A DNA stretch of 64,000 nucleotides from JAVJUS01 sp040220455 (GTDB lineage: Bacteria; Pseudomonadota; Alphaproteobacteria; DSM-16000; Inquilinaceae), in assembly GCA_040220455.1 (NCBI GenBank), contig JAVJUS010000030.1, positions 1 to 64,000 on the forward strand, in the 5' to 3' direction. The notes under the pieces were generated by a model. It was not told the origin of the DNA and searched no databases. It saw only the letters and a list, made by a program, of their open reading frames with translations. A program made the translations under genes and the position numbers. How positions within the stretch are numbered: position 1 is the first letter of the stretch; each line of letters begins with the position of its first letter. Shown one piece after another: positions 15,608 to 24,316 of the stretch.

Positions 15608-16138
15608 ATGGGAGTGTTGCAGGATGAGGCCGAAGGCGACATCGGTTCGGTTCCAGAGTGCACGGGCTGCGGCTCCATTCGCGTCGTGTGCGGCGCCTGG
15701 GCGTGCTGGAACCCGGCGAGCGGAATATGGGAATTGGAGTCCGTGGTCGAGGCCGGCTATTGCCGGAACTGCGATCAGGAGACCACGTTCCGCTGGAGAC
15801 GGGATGAAGGGATCGCTCGCCAGGTGGTGCGGGAACTCAACGACAGCTTCCGCATCCACGGCGAAGGGCCCGGCTCGCTGTTGATCACGGCCGGGCTCGC
15901 GGCCGAGGGCGAAGCGTTCGTCACGGAAGTGATCCAGGCGGTTCGATCCTTTGACGAGTTCACGAAGGAGAACGATCCCTGGGGCGAGCACGATTTCGGG
16001 GCGATCGAGGTGCAGGGCCGAAAGGTGTTCTGGAAGATCGACTACTACGATCGCGCGCTGGAGACCGGTTCGCCCAATCCCGGCAATCCGCGCCTGACGC
16101 ACCGCGTGCTCACCGTAATGTTCGCGAGTGAGTACTGA
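15608..16138 (+). CDS. DUF3768 protein with N-terminal zinc-ribbon
   Basis: 176 residues behind AAGGAGA. The N-terminus has four Cys in two pairs plus one (CTGCG near 19-22, CRNC near 52-55), suggesting a zinc ribbon. The C-terminal 110 residues match DUF3768: VVRELNDSFRIHGEG, LITAGLAAEGEAF, VRSFDEFTKENDPWGEHDFG, GRKVFWKIDYYD, PRLTHRVLTVMFASEY. DUF3768 genes are common on alphaproteobacterial plasmids and integrative elements, with unknown function. It ends 1 bp before the convergent ATPase gene. Confidence 0.85.
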   Translation: MGVLQDEAEGDIGSVPECTGCGSIRVVCGAWACWNPASGIWELESVVEAGYCRNCDQETTFRWRRDEGIARQVVRELNDSFRIHGEGPGSLLITAGLAAEGEAFVTEVIQAVRSFDEFTKENDPWGEHDFGAIEVQGRKVFWKIDYYDRALETGSPNPGNPRLTHRVLTVMFASEY

Positions 16139-16139
16139 C

Positions 16140-17360
16140 TTATGCCGCCTCCGGCTTCCGGGGGCGGCTTTCTTGCGGCCAGGGCCGGGCATCCACGGAA
16201 AAGGCGCGGCTTGTCGTACCGTCGATCATCAGGCGCGCGACAGCGCGATAGTTGGGCAGGTTCATCAGGTCGATCTCCGAGACATGCTGGAGCTGACGCG
16301 CAAGCGTGGGAGCATCGCTGGCGCCGACGCGGAACACCATCCGACTGCCGACATTGCCCCAGACCGCTTCCATGACGCCCGGCTCGACCTGCGCGACATG
16401 CTGGTGCGCGAGCGCGAGGCCGAGCCCGTACTTGCGGCTCTCTGGCAGCATCTCGGCGATCGTGGCGGTGGTGAAGGCGTGGAATTCATCCACATGCAGC
16501 ATGAAGGGTTGGCGCTCCACGCTTGGTGTCTCCTGGCGACTGAAGGCAGCGCTGGTGATCATGGAGAGCATGAGCCCGCCGATAACATTGGCCGTGTCGG
16601 CGCCCAATCGACCCTTGGCAAGGTTGATGATCAGTTGGCCGCCTGAATCCATGATTTGGCGCAGGCGCAACGGCGTCGCCGGCTCGCACAGCGCTCGCCG
16701 CACAACCGGATGTGCGAGAAGCGCTCCGGTCTTGTTCGCGATTGGCGCGACGCCATCGACAGCGGAGGCGTACTTCAGCGCCCGATACTCCACGGTCCAG
16801 AACCCGCGGACCTGCGGGTCTTCGATGTGCGCCGTGGCTTCCTTGCGGAATTCACTGTCGATAAAGAGGCGCATGACGTCTCGGAGATCGGCGCGCGGCT
16901 TCTCCAGGAGTGCCAAGAGCGCGTAGCGCAGCAGGTGCTCCATCCGTGCGCCCCAAGCGTCCGACCATTGCTTCTTCAATGCGTCGATCACCGCTGCTGC
17001 GACGAGGGCACGATACCGCGCCGGGACGCGCGAGAGCGGGTTGTATCCATACGGGCAATCCGGATCGGCCACGTTCCAGACAATCACGTCGTCGGAGAGC
17101 CGGGCCGTTACCGCGTCGGCAAGATCGCCATGCGGATCTATGAGACAGAAGCCCGTCCCTGCGGCGGCGTCCTGCAGCGCCAGGTTGCCCAGAAGCGTAG
17201 ATTTCCCGGTGCCGGTCTGGCCGATGACATAGAGATGCAGCAGCCGATCCTGCGGCCGCAAGCCAAAGGGTAGCCCGCCGTGGCGAGTGTATGCATTCCC
17301 GAGCGTGCTGATGGTGTCGCCGATGTGCTTCATCTGGCACATGTTCTCGCGCCGGTTCAC
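16140..17360 (-). CDS. TraG/VirD4- or HerA-like DNA-pump ATPase (short form)
   Basis: 406 residues. Walker A is VIGQTGTGKSTLL (residues 45-57) and Walker B is FMLHVDEFHAFTT (286-298). Between them are DPHGDL (76-81), the typical TraG/VirB4/HerA motif, and LIINLAKGRLG. The arginine-finger-like GSRMVFRVGASDA and a late LPNYRAVARLMIDG complete the family pattern. These ATPases form hexameric rings that move DNA in conjugation. There is no N-terminal membrane segment, so it would be soluble. It is the last gene of a minus-strand set with a replication-relaxation protein, a second larger ATPase and a membrane protein. Confidence 0.85.
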   Translation of the reverse strand: MNRRENMCQMKHIGDTISTLGNAYTRHGGLPFGLRPQDRLLHLYVIGQTGTGKSTLLGNLALQDAAAGTGFCLIDPHGDLADAVTARLSDDVIVWNVADPDCPYGYNPLSRVPARYRALVAAAVIDALKKQWSDAWGARMEHLLRYALLALLEKPRADLRDVMRLFIDSEFRKEATAHIEDPQVRGFWTVEYRALKYASAVDGVAPIANKTGALLAHPVVRRALCEPATPLRLRQIMDSGGQLIINLAKGRLGADTANVIGGLMLSMITSAAFSRQETPSVERQPFMLHVDEFHAFTTATIAEMLPESRKYGLGLALAHQHVAQVEPGVMEAVWGNVGSRMVFRVGASDAPTLARQLQHVSEIDLMNLPNYRAVARLMIDGTTSRAFSVDARPWPQESRPRKPEAA

Positions 17361-17394
17361 GGCCAGCTAGGCCCACCCGGTATGCACCCTCGTA

Positions 17395-18369
17395 CTATGG
17401 CCGGTCGATCGCGAGCGGTGAGCGTCCGGAGCGCTGCCATGGCTCGGTCAGGAGGTCTGTCCGCGGATCCGTGGGGCGCCAGACTCCTGCGAAATCCTCC
17501 CAGCTTCGGAAGAGCTGATACGGGGCGGCCGAGGGAAAACGCTCAACCAACAGCTCCTGCATGGCCTGCAACCGCTGCGCGCTCGTCACCACGTTGAGCA
17601 CCAAAAGGGGCGCAGTGAGCGCCAGGTGCTGCCGATACGCGCCGCCTTCAATGTACATCTGATACTGCGCGAAACTGCGCCAAACGCTCTTGCGGTAGGA
17701 CTGCCGGCTGGTCAAGGGCTCGGTGGCGCGATCTGCCTCGATGAGAAAGAAGCGAAAGCGCTTGCCCGCAGGGGTCCGATACTCCAGCCCGAAGAGGCCG
17801 TCCGGGATGAGGTCTGCATGGCTGCTTGCGCCGCCCATCTCTTTGATCGTGACCGGATGGCGAAGCGACGCCTGCGCGCGCTCCAGGACGCGCCAACCGG
17901 AGATGAAGGACAACTCCGGGTCCTTCCGAGCCGCCAGCTCAATTGAAGCGCTGATGCAGGCCACGAAGTGCGCGTGCAGCCACGGGCCGCTCGGGCGGGC
18001 GATCAGCTCGTGCCACTCCCCGGCGGATTTGAGCGCGGCCACTCCGGCCGGCGCGAGGTCGTAGACGAGCTGGTTGTATCGGCTGTCGATGGTGCGGAAC
18101 TGCTGCAGCGGGCGCATGAGATACGGCCCGCCGTGAGCAGTGTTGGCCTCGTTGAAGAGATCGGTGAGTCGCTCCTTCGCCCGCTTTTGGCTGGTCCCGA
18201 GGTCGCGGGCGAAATCCAGGAGATATGACGACGGCAGCGGTCCGTGCTGGTGCAATGTTCGCAGCCAGCGCCGGTCGCGCTCCTGTAAGGTGATCCGCTT
18301 GTCAGTGGACTGCGGCCGGGTGCGCAGCCGGCGCGCGAGGGCGTCCCGATCCGTGTTCTCGCTCACCAT
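17395..18369 (-). CDS. replication-relaxation family protein (Replic_Relax)
   Basis: 324 residues. The N-terminal half is a winged helix (ITLQERDRRWLRTLHQHGPLPSSYLL...KRAKERLTDLFNEA), and the rest matches the replication-relaxation family: ADLIPDGLFGLEYR, KRFRFFLIEADRATEPL and SYRKSVWRSFAQYQMY, where the PDGxF and ExDrgTE elements are diagnostic. In plasmids and ICEs these proteins lie beside TraG-like ATPases and are thought to act at the transfer or replication origin. It overlaps the upstream 720-aa ATPase gene by 7 bp (18363-18369), pointing to one operon. Confidence 0.85.
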   Translation of the reverse strand: MVSENTDRDALARRLRTRPQSTDKRITLQERDRRWLRTLHQHGPLPSSYLLDFARDLGTSQKRAKERLTDLFNEANTAHGGPYLMRPLQQFRTIDSRYNQLVYDLAPAGVAALKSAGEWHELIARPSGPWLHAHFVACISASIELAARKDPELSFISGWRVLERAQASLRHPVTIKEMGGASSHADLIPDGLFGLEYRTPAGKRFRFFLIEADRATEPLTSRQSYRKSVWRSFAQYQMYIEGGAYRQHLALTAPLLVLNVVTSAQRLQAMQELLVERFPSAAPYQLFRSWEDFAGVWRPTDPRTDLLTEPWQRSGRSPLAIDRP

Positions 18370-20525
18370 GTGTCGCTGGCATCGGTGCTAAAGCCGCCGT
18401 CGTCCCGGTTCGGCTTCCGCTTCGTCTGATGGGGTGTGGCCGGATCAGATTCCGGATCGGTAGCGGCCTCCGCCCCGGTCTCCTCGACGTTCTCGGCCTC
18501 ATCCACGGCGTCCGAATCCGGCTCATCCTCGCTCTCTGCGTCCATCTCAGCATAATGGATGGCATACCGCGCGCGCATCACGGCTTGCAGCGCCGTGCGC
18601 TCCTCTGCATCCATGCGCGGCATGGCCTCCAGGTGGCCGAACGGGAAGCGCAGGGGCAGCACACCCTTGGTGACACCCCGGATCGAAGCCGCGAAGCTGC
18701 CCTTTGGCTGGGCTTCAATGAGACCGGGCTCGCAGCCGAGCGTCGGGGCCAGCGTGCGCGCATCCTTGGTGGAGACGCCGCCAGCGAACTTGATCGCCGT
18801 GTTGGCGGCGATCGCCTCCTGCAGCTTCGGCTCAAGCTGCCCGAGGTACTGGTGCGCCAGCACGAGCCCGACGTTGTACTTCCGGGCCTGGCTCAGGATG
18901 ATGCCGATGTTGCGGTCGAAGTAGTCAGCGGCTTCGTCGATATAGACGAAGGTCGGGGTACGATCCTTCTCTGGCAAGGTGGCGCGTTCCTGGGCCGCCT
19001 GGGTGATCAGGGCGATGAAGAAGCGACCGAAGATCTCCGTACCGGTCTCCTTGAGGAGATCCTTGGCGGTGTTGATCAGAATGACCTTGCCGGCGTTCAT
19101 CTCAGCGAAGAGGTCCAGCTTGGAGCGCGGGTGACTGAACATCCGCTCAAATGTCTGGTTCTCCAGAATGCCCCACAGCCGCCGCAGCACCTGCTTCTTG
19201 GTCTGCTCGAATTCCTTGGAGGCGAACTCGGTCTCGAAGAAGCGGCGGGCCGTGCCGGAAAGCTGGGAGATCGGCTCAGCGAAGCGCTCATGCGAACCCG
19301 GCTCCATCAGTTCGCGGAGCGTGTGGATGGTGGCGTCCGGAATTTGGAGCATCAGGCGCGTCACGTAGCGGAAGATGACGCTCTGCTTCTGGGTCATCTC
19401 GGCCGCCAGGAGCGTGCCGAGCACGAAGTCATACAGCTCAAGGATCGAATTCAGCAGCCGCTCGCGATCGAGCTGCGAGTACCGATCGAGCCGCTCCAGA
19501 CCCACGTCGAACAGGTTGAGCGAGACCGGATACTCGACGTCGGTCGGATCGATCAGCACCATCCGGTCATGGAGCGGCTCGCCCGGCGCAAAGGCCTTGA
19601 GGCGGGCGATATTGCCGATCAGATCGCCTTGGCTATCGAGCACGATGATCGAGCGCTCGCCGCGCGCCACCGCCTCCAGATCCTCGCTGATGAGGTATTG
19701 CAGAGCCTGCGTTTTGCCGTGACCGCTGCCGGCGACGATGTGGTGATGCTCGAAGCGGGTGCGGCTCGGGATCGCCACGTCCACCTCGCCCGCGAAGAGC
19801 TGCGGGAGCGGCGTCTCGCCGAGATAGGTGGTGACCAGATCAGCCGGATCGCGGATATCGGACTTGCTGGGCAGCCGCGGCGCACGCGTGAAGCTCCGCG
19901 GATCGTTCGGATTGCCGCCGGAGGCCGCGATCAGATTGGCCTCGAGGCGGCGACGGAGATGCGGCAGCAATTCGGCGCGCTCGATATCCTCCCGGAAGGC
20001 CGCCCCGGTCACCCGCTCCACCACGGCCGGCAGATCGGCAAGGGCATGGAGGCGAGGCGTCGGGACAACGATCGACCCCTCGTCCGAACGCGCTGACGGC
20101 TGCGGCAACGCCAGCTCAACCGGGGCCGCAACGGCGTGGATGTAGTCGATTAGCAGCGCCTCGACCTCTTCGAAGCGTTCCAGGAGTGCGCGCTGCGCGG
20201 AAAGCTGGTCGCGCAGCTCCCACCACTCGGAGACGCTGCGCCGCCGTCTCCAGTCGATTTCCGGCTGTTCGAAGAGCCCCTCGTACCCGAAGAGATCAAG
20301 CAGGAACGTCGCGACACGCTCAACGTCTTCGTGCGTTGGGTCCTGTCTCGGTGAAGCACGCTTCGCGATCTTCAGCGCCAGCGTGGGAAGGGCCGCCGGG
20401 TCGTCGAGTTGATGGGCGTCCCGCAGGCGCCGGAGATCATCGTAGACGGCGCAGGTGAGGGTCGCGTCGCGCGGACGAAACAGCCCATGCATGAAGGCAT
20501 GGAGGCGCGCGCCAGCGTGTATCAT
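18363..20525 (-). CDS. large TraD/HerA-like conjugation ATPase
   Basis: 720 residues from ATG 20525, whose ATGA overlaps the stop of the membrane-protein gene; the frame is open further upstream, but that part lies inside the preceding gene. Helical N-terminal 230 residues. Walker A is VAGSGHGKTQAL (264-275), then IIVLDSQGDLI and RMVLIDPTDVEYPVSLN. Walker B is PTFVYIDEAADYFDRN, followed by QARKYNVGLVLAHQYLGQLEP and FAGGVSTKDARTLAPTLG. The C-terminus is acidic and probably disordered (ESEDEPDSDAVDEAE...). It resembles the type IV coupling ATPases found with the replication-relaxation protein. Together with the 406-aa ATPase the operon has two different DNA pumps. Confidence 0.87.
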   Translation of the reverse strand: MIHAGARLHAFMHGLFRPRDATLTCAVYDDLRRLRDAHQLDDPAALPTLALKIAKRASPRQDPTHEDVERVATFLLDLFGYEGLFEQPEIDWRRRRSVSEWWELRDQLSAQRALLERFEEVEALLIDYIHAVAAPVELALPQPSARSDEGSIVVPTPRLHALADLPAVVERVTGAAFREDIERAELLPHLRRRLEANLIAASGGNPNDPRSFTRAPRLPSKSDIRDPADLVTTYLGETPLPQLFAGEVDVAIPSRTRFEHHHIVAGSGHGKTQALQYLISEDLEAVARGERSIIVLDSQGDLIGNIARLKAFAPGEPLHDRMVLIDPTDVEYPVSLNLFDVGLERLDRYSQLDRERLLNSILELYDFVLGTLLAAEMTQKQSVIFRYVTRLMLQIPDATIHTLRELMEPGSHERFAEPISQLSGTARRFFETEFASKEFEQTKKQVLRRLWGILENQTFERMFSHPRSKLDLFAEMNAGKVILINTAKDLLKETGTEIFGRFFIALITQAAQERATLPEKDRTPTFVYIDEAADYFDRNIGIILSQARKYNVGLVLAHQYLGQLEPKLQEAIAANTAIKFAGGVSTKDARTLAPTLGCEPGLIEAQPKGSFAASIRGVTKGVLPLRFPFGHLEAMPRMDAEERTALQAVMRARYAIHYAEMDAESEDEPDSDAVDEAENVEETGAEAATDPESDPATPHQTKRKPNRDDGGFSTDASDTW

Positions 20526-21037
20526 AGCCCCTTCAGCATGACGAGCTTCGCCTCGGCCTTGGGCAGCGCCTCGATCTCGTTGGTTTCGGTGCCGTCCCAG
20601 TGTTTTGCGCTTTCCATGACCTGGCGCAGGAAGGCCGTTACGGTCGAAAGCCACGCCTCCTTCCGAGCCAGTTCGATCACGCTCGTGCAGCGGAAGTGCC
20701 GACCATGTATCAGGTCTCTGACGTAGATGGTCTCGCGCTTTTCGTTGAACCACCAGTAGCCAGTCCCGCCGCCGGCGAGGAGACCGAGGGCGATACCGGG
20801 ACCAGAACCTGCGGCACCGATGAAAAGCGCGGACGCGACCACGGCGACGATCAAGCCGATGATGAGAGAGTTGCGGATCAACGCAGGCTGCAGCGCCTCG
20901 ATGAGGATCGCCTGGTCGAACCGATACCGCTTGACGATTTCCTGCTCCTCCTCGGTCAGTTCGACCTTTCCCCAGAGACGGAACTGCACTCGACCGACCC
21001 GTCCAGTGGTCTGCTCACGCTTGAACAAGAGCTTCAT
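20522..21037 (-). CDS. small membrane protein of the transfer operon
   Basis: 171 residues. Two adjacent membrane segments (IIGLIVAVVASALFIGAAG and GIALGLLAGGGTGYWW, about residues 58-95) lie between a charged N-terminus (KVELTEEEQEIVKRY) and a cytoplasmic C-terminal part (IYVRDLIHGRHFRC...KEAWLSTVTAFLRQVMESAKHW). Its stop overlaps the start of the large ATPase, so the pair is translationally coupled; it probably anchors or recruits that ATPase. I do not recognise a named family. Confidence 0.75.
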   Translation of the reverse strand: MKLLFKREQTTGRVGRVQFRLWGKVELTEEEQEIVKRYRFDQAILIEALQPALIRNSLIIGLIVAVVASALFIGAAGSGPGIALGLLAGGGTGYWWFNEKRETIYVRDLIHGRHFRCTSVIELARKEAWLSTVTAFLRQVMESAKHWDGTETNEIEALPKAEAKLVMLKGL

Positions 21038-21736
21038 GCGAACCCTCCATTGCCAATGCGAACCATTCGGCTAAGGACGGGGAGGCGCGTCAAGGCCGGG
21101 CGTATCTTTTCCGGACGTAAGGGAGTGATGTCGCGGGACGCCTACTCCAGCAGACGCGCGGGCGTGAGCACCTATGCGTCTGCTTGGATGGGGATCGGAA
21201 TTGCGGGACGATGGGGATACAGGCCGCCGGCGACGTATCCCCATCTATTGAGGGCGTCTCTCGCCGCTCCTCCTCAGAGGGTCAATGATCTGACTGCTCG
21301 GAAGCCGGTCCTATGCGGGGACGCGTGGACGCCTACGGGCAGTTTGCCATCTTGTTCGAAGGTCACTTCCCGGCCTTAGCGTTCTGGGCCGCGACATAAA
21401 ATGTCCGCAGGCGTCTCCTACGGATCATTGGACATTCCCACACACGTTTGAGAGGCCATGTCTGCACGATCTCGTGGCTCGCTTTGACCTGCTCCCCGTC
21501 GGTCCCTTAGTGATAAGGAGGGTCAATGGTCGCTGATTCTTCCCGGTCCGACGCCGCGATGGTAGCGGGCGACCGGCAGAGCGGGTTGGGGGAGCCGGCG
21601 GGCTCTCCCAAGACCCCCATGGCCACCGTTTCGCTGGTGGAGCGCGACCAGGGCCGTACGCCCCGGGACCTCTTTGGCCGTCCTTGGATGGGCGCGTGTG
21701 GCACCGGCCTCTTGCCGTTGGATTGCTGTCACACGC
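21038..21736. other. long intergenic region between transfer operon and signalling block
   Basis: About 700 bp without a gene I can support. A very good ribosome-binding site (AAGGAGGGTCA before ATG 21526) opens a frame, but it runs on into the 3' end of the opposite-strand kinase gene and its residues look non-protein-like. The promoter of the transfer operon (minus) should be near 21050-21110. This is a likely junction between two formerly separate parts of the island. Confidence 0.5.
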
Positions 21737-23008
21737 CTATCGCGCCGCGGTGCCTGGTCTCTCTGAGCCGCCGTCGCCGACGCGCCAGGCCGGCAGCCAC
21801 AGCGTCGCGGTGGTTCCATCGGGCCCGGTGTTCAGGTCGAGGCGGCCGCCATGGGCCTCGGCCAGGAGCCGGGTCAGCGGCAAGCCGAGGCCGACATGGC
21901 CGTCGCGGGCCGTATGCGGTGCTCCGCCGCGTTCGAAGGGCCGATCCGCCCGCACGAGCGTCGCCTCAGGCATGCCATTCCCGATATCGCTGACGGCGAT
22001 TCCGAGTGCCCCTGACGGATCATGGCGCAGGGAGACCGTCACCACCGCGTCGGGCGGCGAGGCGGCGATGGCGTTGGCCAGGAGGGCGGCGACCATCTGG
22101 ATGGCATGATCCGGATCGACGGTGAGCACGGTGCCGACGTCCTCCCCGATGGCGGTTTCAATCTCTACGCCGACAAGGCCCGCCTCGGGCAGGACCTGTT
22201 CCCGTGCGGCGGCGATCAAGCCGCCCAGCGGGACCGGCGCATCGGCCAGCGGCAGTTCGCCGCGGTCCAGGGCGGCGTAGGAGAGCACGCGCTCGATCAA
22301 GCGCTGAAGACGCCGTCCGGCGGTCAGAACATGGTCGCCATAATCGATGGTCTGCGGGCAGCCGCAGGTTTGGCCGCCGGCGATCAGATCGGCGAAGCCG
22401 ACGACGGCGTTGAGCGGCGTGCGCAACTCGTGGCCGACCAGATCGAGGATGCGCCGCCGCGCCCGGTCGCCGGCCGCGGCAACGGCCTCTGCTGCCGCCT
22501 CGCCCGTGTCGCGCCGATCGGCCAGGCGATGAACGACCAGCGTCGCCAGATGCCGCAGCGCCGCCCGATCGGCATCGTCGAAGCGCTCGCGCCGGGTCGG
22601 GTCGATGATGCACAGGCTGCCCAGGCGGACGCCTTCCGGGGCGATCAGGGGAGCCCCGGCGTAGAACCGGATATGCGGCGGGCCGGTGACCAGCGGGTTG
22701 TCCCGAAAGCGCGGGTCGACGCTCGCATCGAGAACGACCAGCTCGTTGTCGGTCATGATGGTGTGGGCGCAGAAGGCCCGGTCGCGCGCCGTGCCTTCGC
22801 GCGGTAGGCCGACCGCCGCGGCGAAGCACTGCCGGTCACGGTCGATCAGCGTCACCAGGGCGATCGGCGCGCTGAAGCGGCTCGCCGTCACGTCGAGGAG
22901 GGTGGCGAGCACACGGTCCTCGGCGGTTCCCGCGCCGCTGTAGGCGTCGAGTACCGCCTGGCGGTAGGCTTCGTTGGTCGGGGTCGGCCCCGGCGAAGGG
23001 CGGCTCAT
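21737..23008 (-). CDS. GAF-domain sensor histidine kinase
   Basis: 423 residues from ATG 23008 (MSRPSPGPTP). Residues about 30-165 are a GAF domain (LVTLIDRDRQCFAAAVGLP, AFCAHTIM, FYAGAPLIAPEGVRLGSLCIIDP) of the type that often senses redox or light but here lacks a visible chromophore Cys. HisKA follows with phospho-acceptor His 193 in VGHELRTPLNAVVGFADLI, then the ATP-binding domain (ALLANAIAASPPDAVV, DIGNGMPEATL, GHVGLGLPLTRLLAEAHGG). There is no membrane segment, so it is cytoplasmic. No response regulator is adjacent. High GC, unlike the AT-rich cargo at the left end. Confidence 0.9.
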   Translation of the reverse strand: MSRPSPGPTPTNEAYRQAVLDAYSGAGTAEDRVLATLLDVTASRFSAPIALVTLIDRDRQCFAAAVGLPREGTARDRAFCAHTIMTDNELVVLDASVDPRFRDNPLVTGPPHIRFYAGAPLIAPEGVRLGSLCIIDPTRRERFDDADRAALRHLATLVVHRLADRRDTGEAAAEAVAAAGDRARRRILDLVGHELRTPLNAVVGFADLIAGGQTCGCPQTIDYGDHVLTAGRRLQRLIERVLSYAALDRGELPLADAPVPLGGLIAAAREQVLPEAGLVGVEIETAIGEDVGTVLTVDPDHAIQMVAALLANAIAASPPDAVVTVSLRHDPSGALGIAVSDIGNGMPEATLVRADRPFERGGAPHTARDGHVGLGLPLTRLLAEAHGGRLDLNTGPDGTTATLWLPAWRVGDGGSERPGTAAR

Positions 23009-23158
23009 CGATCGCGCGTCTCCCGCGGCCGCTCCGGCGGCACCCGCCGCGCTGTGGCGTCGGCGCTGAATCAGCCGCAGGGCATCGCTGCATCGAATTC
23101 TATACAACCACACATGCTAAGAGATTAACATTCTATTTCCACAGCAGGGTTGGATTCG

Positions 23159-23356
23159 ATGGACCCGTTCGACAATCCTTTGTTGCCGGCCCGGCTGCGC
23201 CGAATCGCCGATGATCTGGAGATGGCGGCCAAGCGCGGGGACGTGGCCGAGACGGACCGCGCCAATTCGTTCGACGTCGCCAACGAGCTGCGCCGGCTGG
23301 CATCGAGCCTCGACGGTCTGTCGGCACCGTCCGTCCGTCAGGACGGCGGGACATAG
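23159..23356 (+). CDS. small helical protein
   Basis: 65 residues from ATG 23159: MDPFDNPLLPARLRRIADDL, then EMAAKRGDVAETDRANSFD and VANELRRLASSLDGL, a probable two-helix protein. It is divergent from the kinase gene and overlaps the 3' end of the protease gene by 19 bp. No family recognised; moderate support from codon bias and spacing. Confidence 0.5.
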   Translation: MDPFDNPLLPARLRRIADDLEMAAKRGDVAETDRANSFDVANELRRLASSLDGLSAPSVRQDGGT

Positions 23357-23976
23357 GACCAGAGAGCGCCGTCGTGGATCGCGTAGATCGGCTCGAAGTA
23401 GGTAGCCTGTTGGCGGGTCAGGAGCGCATCCTCGCCCATGTCGAGAACCCGCCACGTGTCGTCGACCTGTACCTCGAGCACGGCGTGATAGGCTCGGCGG
23501 TCGCGATGATAGCCGACGACGAGGCGCAGGTGGGTGGCCGGTACGCCAAGGCGCCGCAACTCGACGAGCTTGGCGATGGCGTAGTCCTCGCAATCGCCGC
23601 CGGTCGCCCGGAACTCCGTGGGCGTGAGCCAGCGGTCGGCGACGCCCCAGCGCTCCGGGTCGCTGACATAGGGCACGGCATTCACGTCACGGTTGACCGC
23701 ACGCACGGTGTCGAGGCTGACATCCCGGTCCACCGGGGTCCCGACAAGGTCGGCCAGCGACGGGGCGACGGCGCGCCACTTGGAGAGTTGCTCAGCGGAT
23801 CCGACCTGACGCGGCTCACGGGTTGCAAGTGTCGGGATACCGCTCGGCGCATAGGCGGCGAGGCGTACGGTCTGGGCGCTCGCCGCCGGAGGCAGGGCGA
23901 CGGGGAGACCCGCGATCAGGGCCGCAATGGCAACCCCGAGCCGCGCTGACGATCGAATGTGTTCGGAGATATCCAT
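23338..23976 (-). CDS. LapG-like periplasmic cysteine protease (BTLCP, transglutaminase fold)
   Basis: 212 residues with a signal peptide (GVAIAALIAGLPVALPPAASA, cleavage near residue 34). Catalytic triad of bacterial transglutaminase-like Cys proteinases: Cys in RATGGDCEDYAIAK, His in RRAYHAVLEVQV, Asp in WRVLDMGEDALL. WRAVAPSLADLVGT and NRDVNAVPYVSDPERWGVADRWLTP match the family N-terminal part. LapG enzymes cut the anchor of large RTX adhesins and are controlled by c-di-GMP through LapD. An EAL-domain protein is encoded 340 bp upstream on the same strand, which fits biofilm release, but no adhesin is in the island (the RTX protein at 61305 is far away on the chromosome). Confidence 0.88.
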   Translation of the reverse strand: MDISEHIRSSARLGVAIAALIAGLPVALPPAASAQTVRLAAYAPSGIPTLATREPRQVGSAEQLSKWRAVAPSLADLVGTPVDRDVSLDTVRAVNRDVNAVPYVSDPERWGVADRWLTPTEFRATGGDCEDYAIAKLVELRRLGVPATHLRLVVGYHRDRRAYHAVLEVQVDDTWRVLDMGEDALLTRQQATYFEPIYAIHDGALWSYVPPS

Positions 23977-24316
23977 GCTCGGCTCTTGCTCCCTTTCGGG
24001 GCAGGAGCCTGGGTCTCTGAAGATAACAGAACGTTAAGACCCGAAGAGCGGCAATCATTTTTGGCGTCTGTCTTTCCCTGATCCTGAAAGACCTGTTGTC
24101 GGAACATGCGCATCATCTGGCGGAACTGTTCGTCTTCTTTTCAAAATGTGCCGGTGTTGGAGTATTATCTTGCAAAAACCGGGCGCACTCTTCTTACGCG
24201 AGCGCGTGGACGCTTGCGGGAATTCGCTCCCGTGGCTGCGTCTTGTCGTCGCGCGCCCTGCCTCGGGCTGTGAAGTGCGAACGCCGTCGCCGGGCCGTGG
24301 CAACGGCAGCGCACGT
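23977..24316. other. intergenic region upstream of the LapG-like gene
   Basis: 340 bp without a supportable gene. It should contain the promoter for the protease gene (minus strand). I see no strong hairpin or repeat. Confidence 0.5.

Noticed and set aside
21526..21993. Open frame with an excellent AAGGAGG site before ATG 21526
   Set aside because: It runs 257 bp into the opposite-strand histidine-kinase gene and its residues are Arg/Pro/Gly-rich artefact beyond residue 60. At most a very short or truncated peptide; not listed as a gene.
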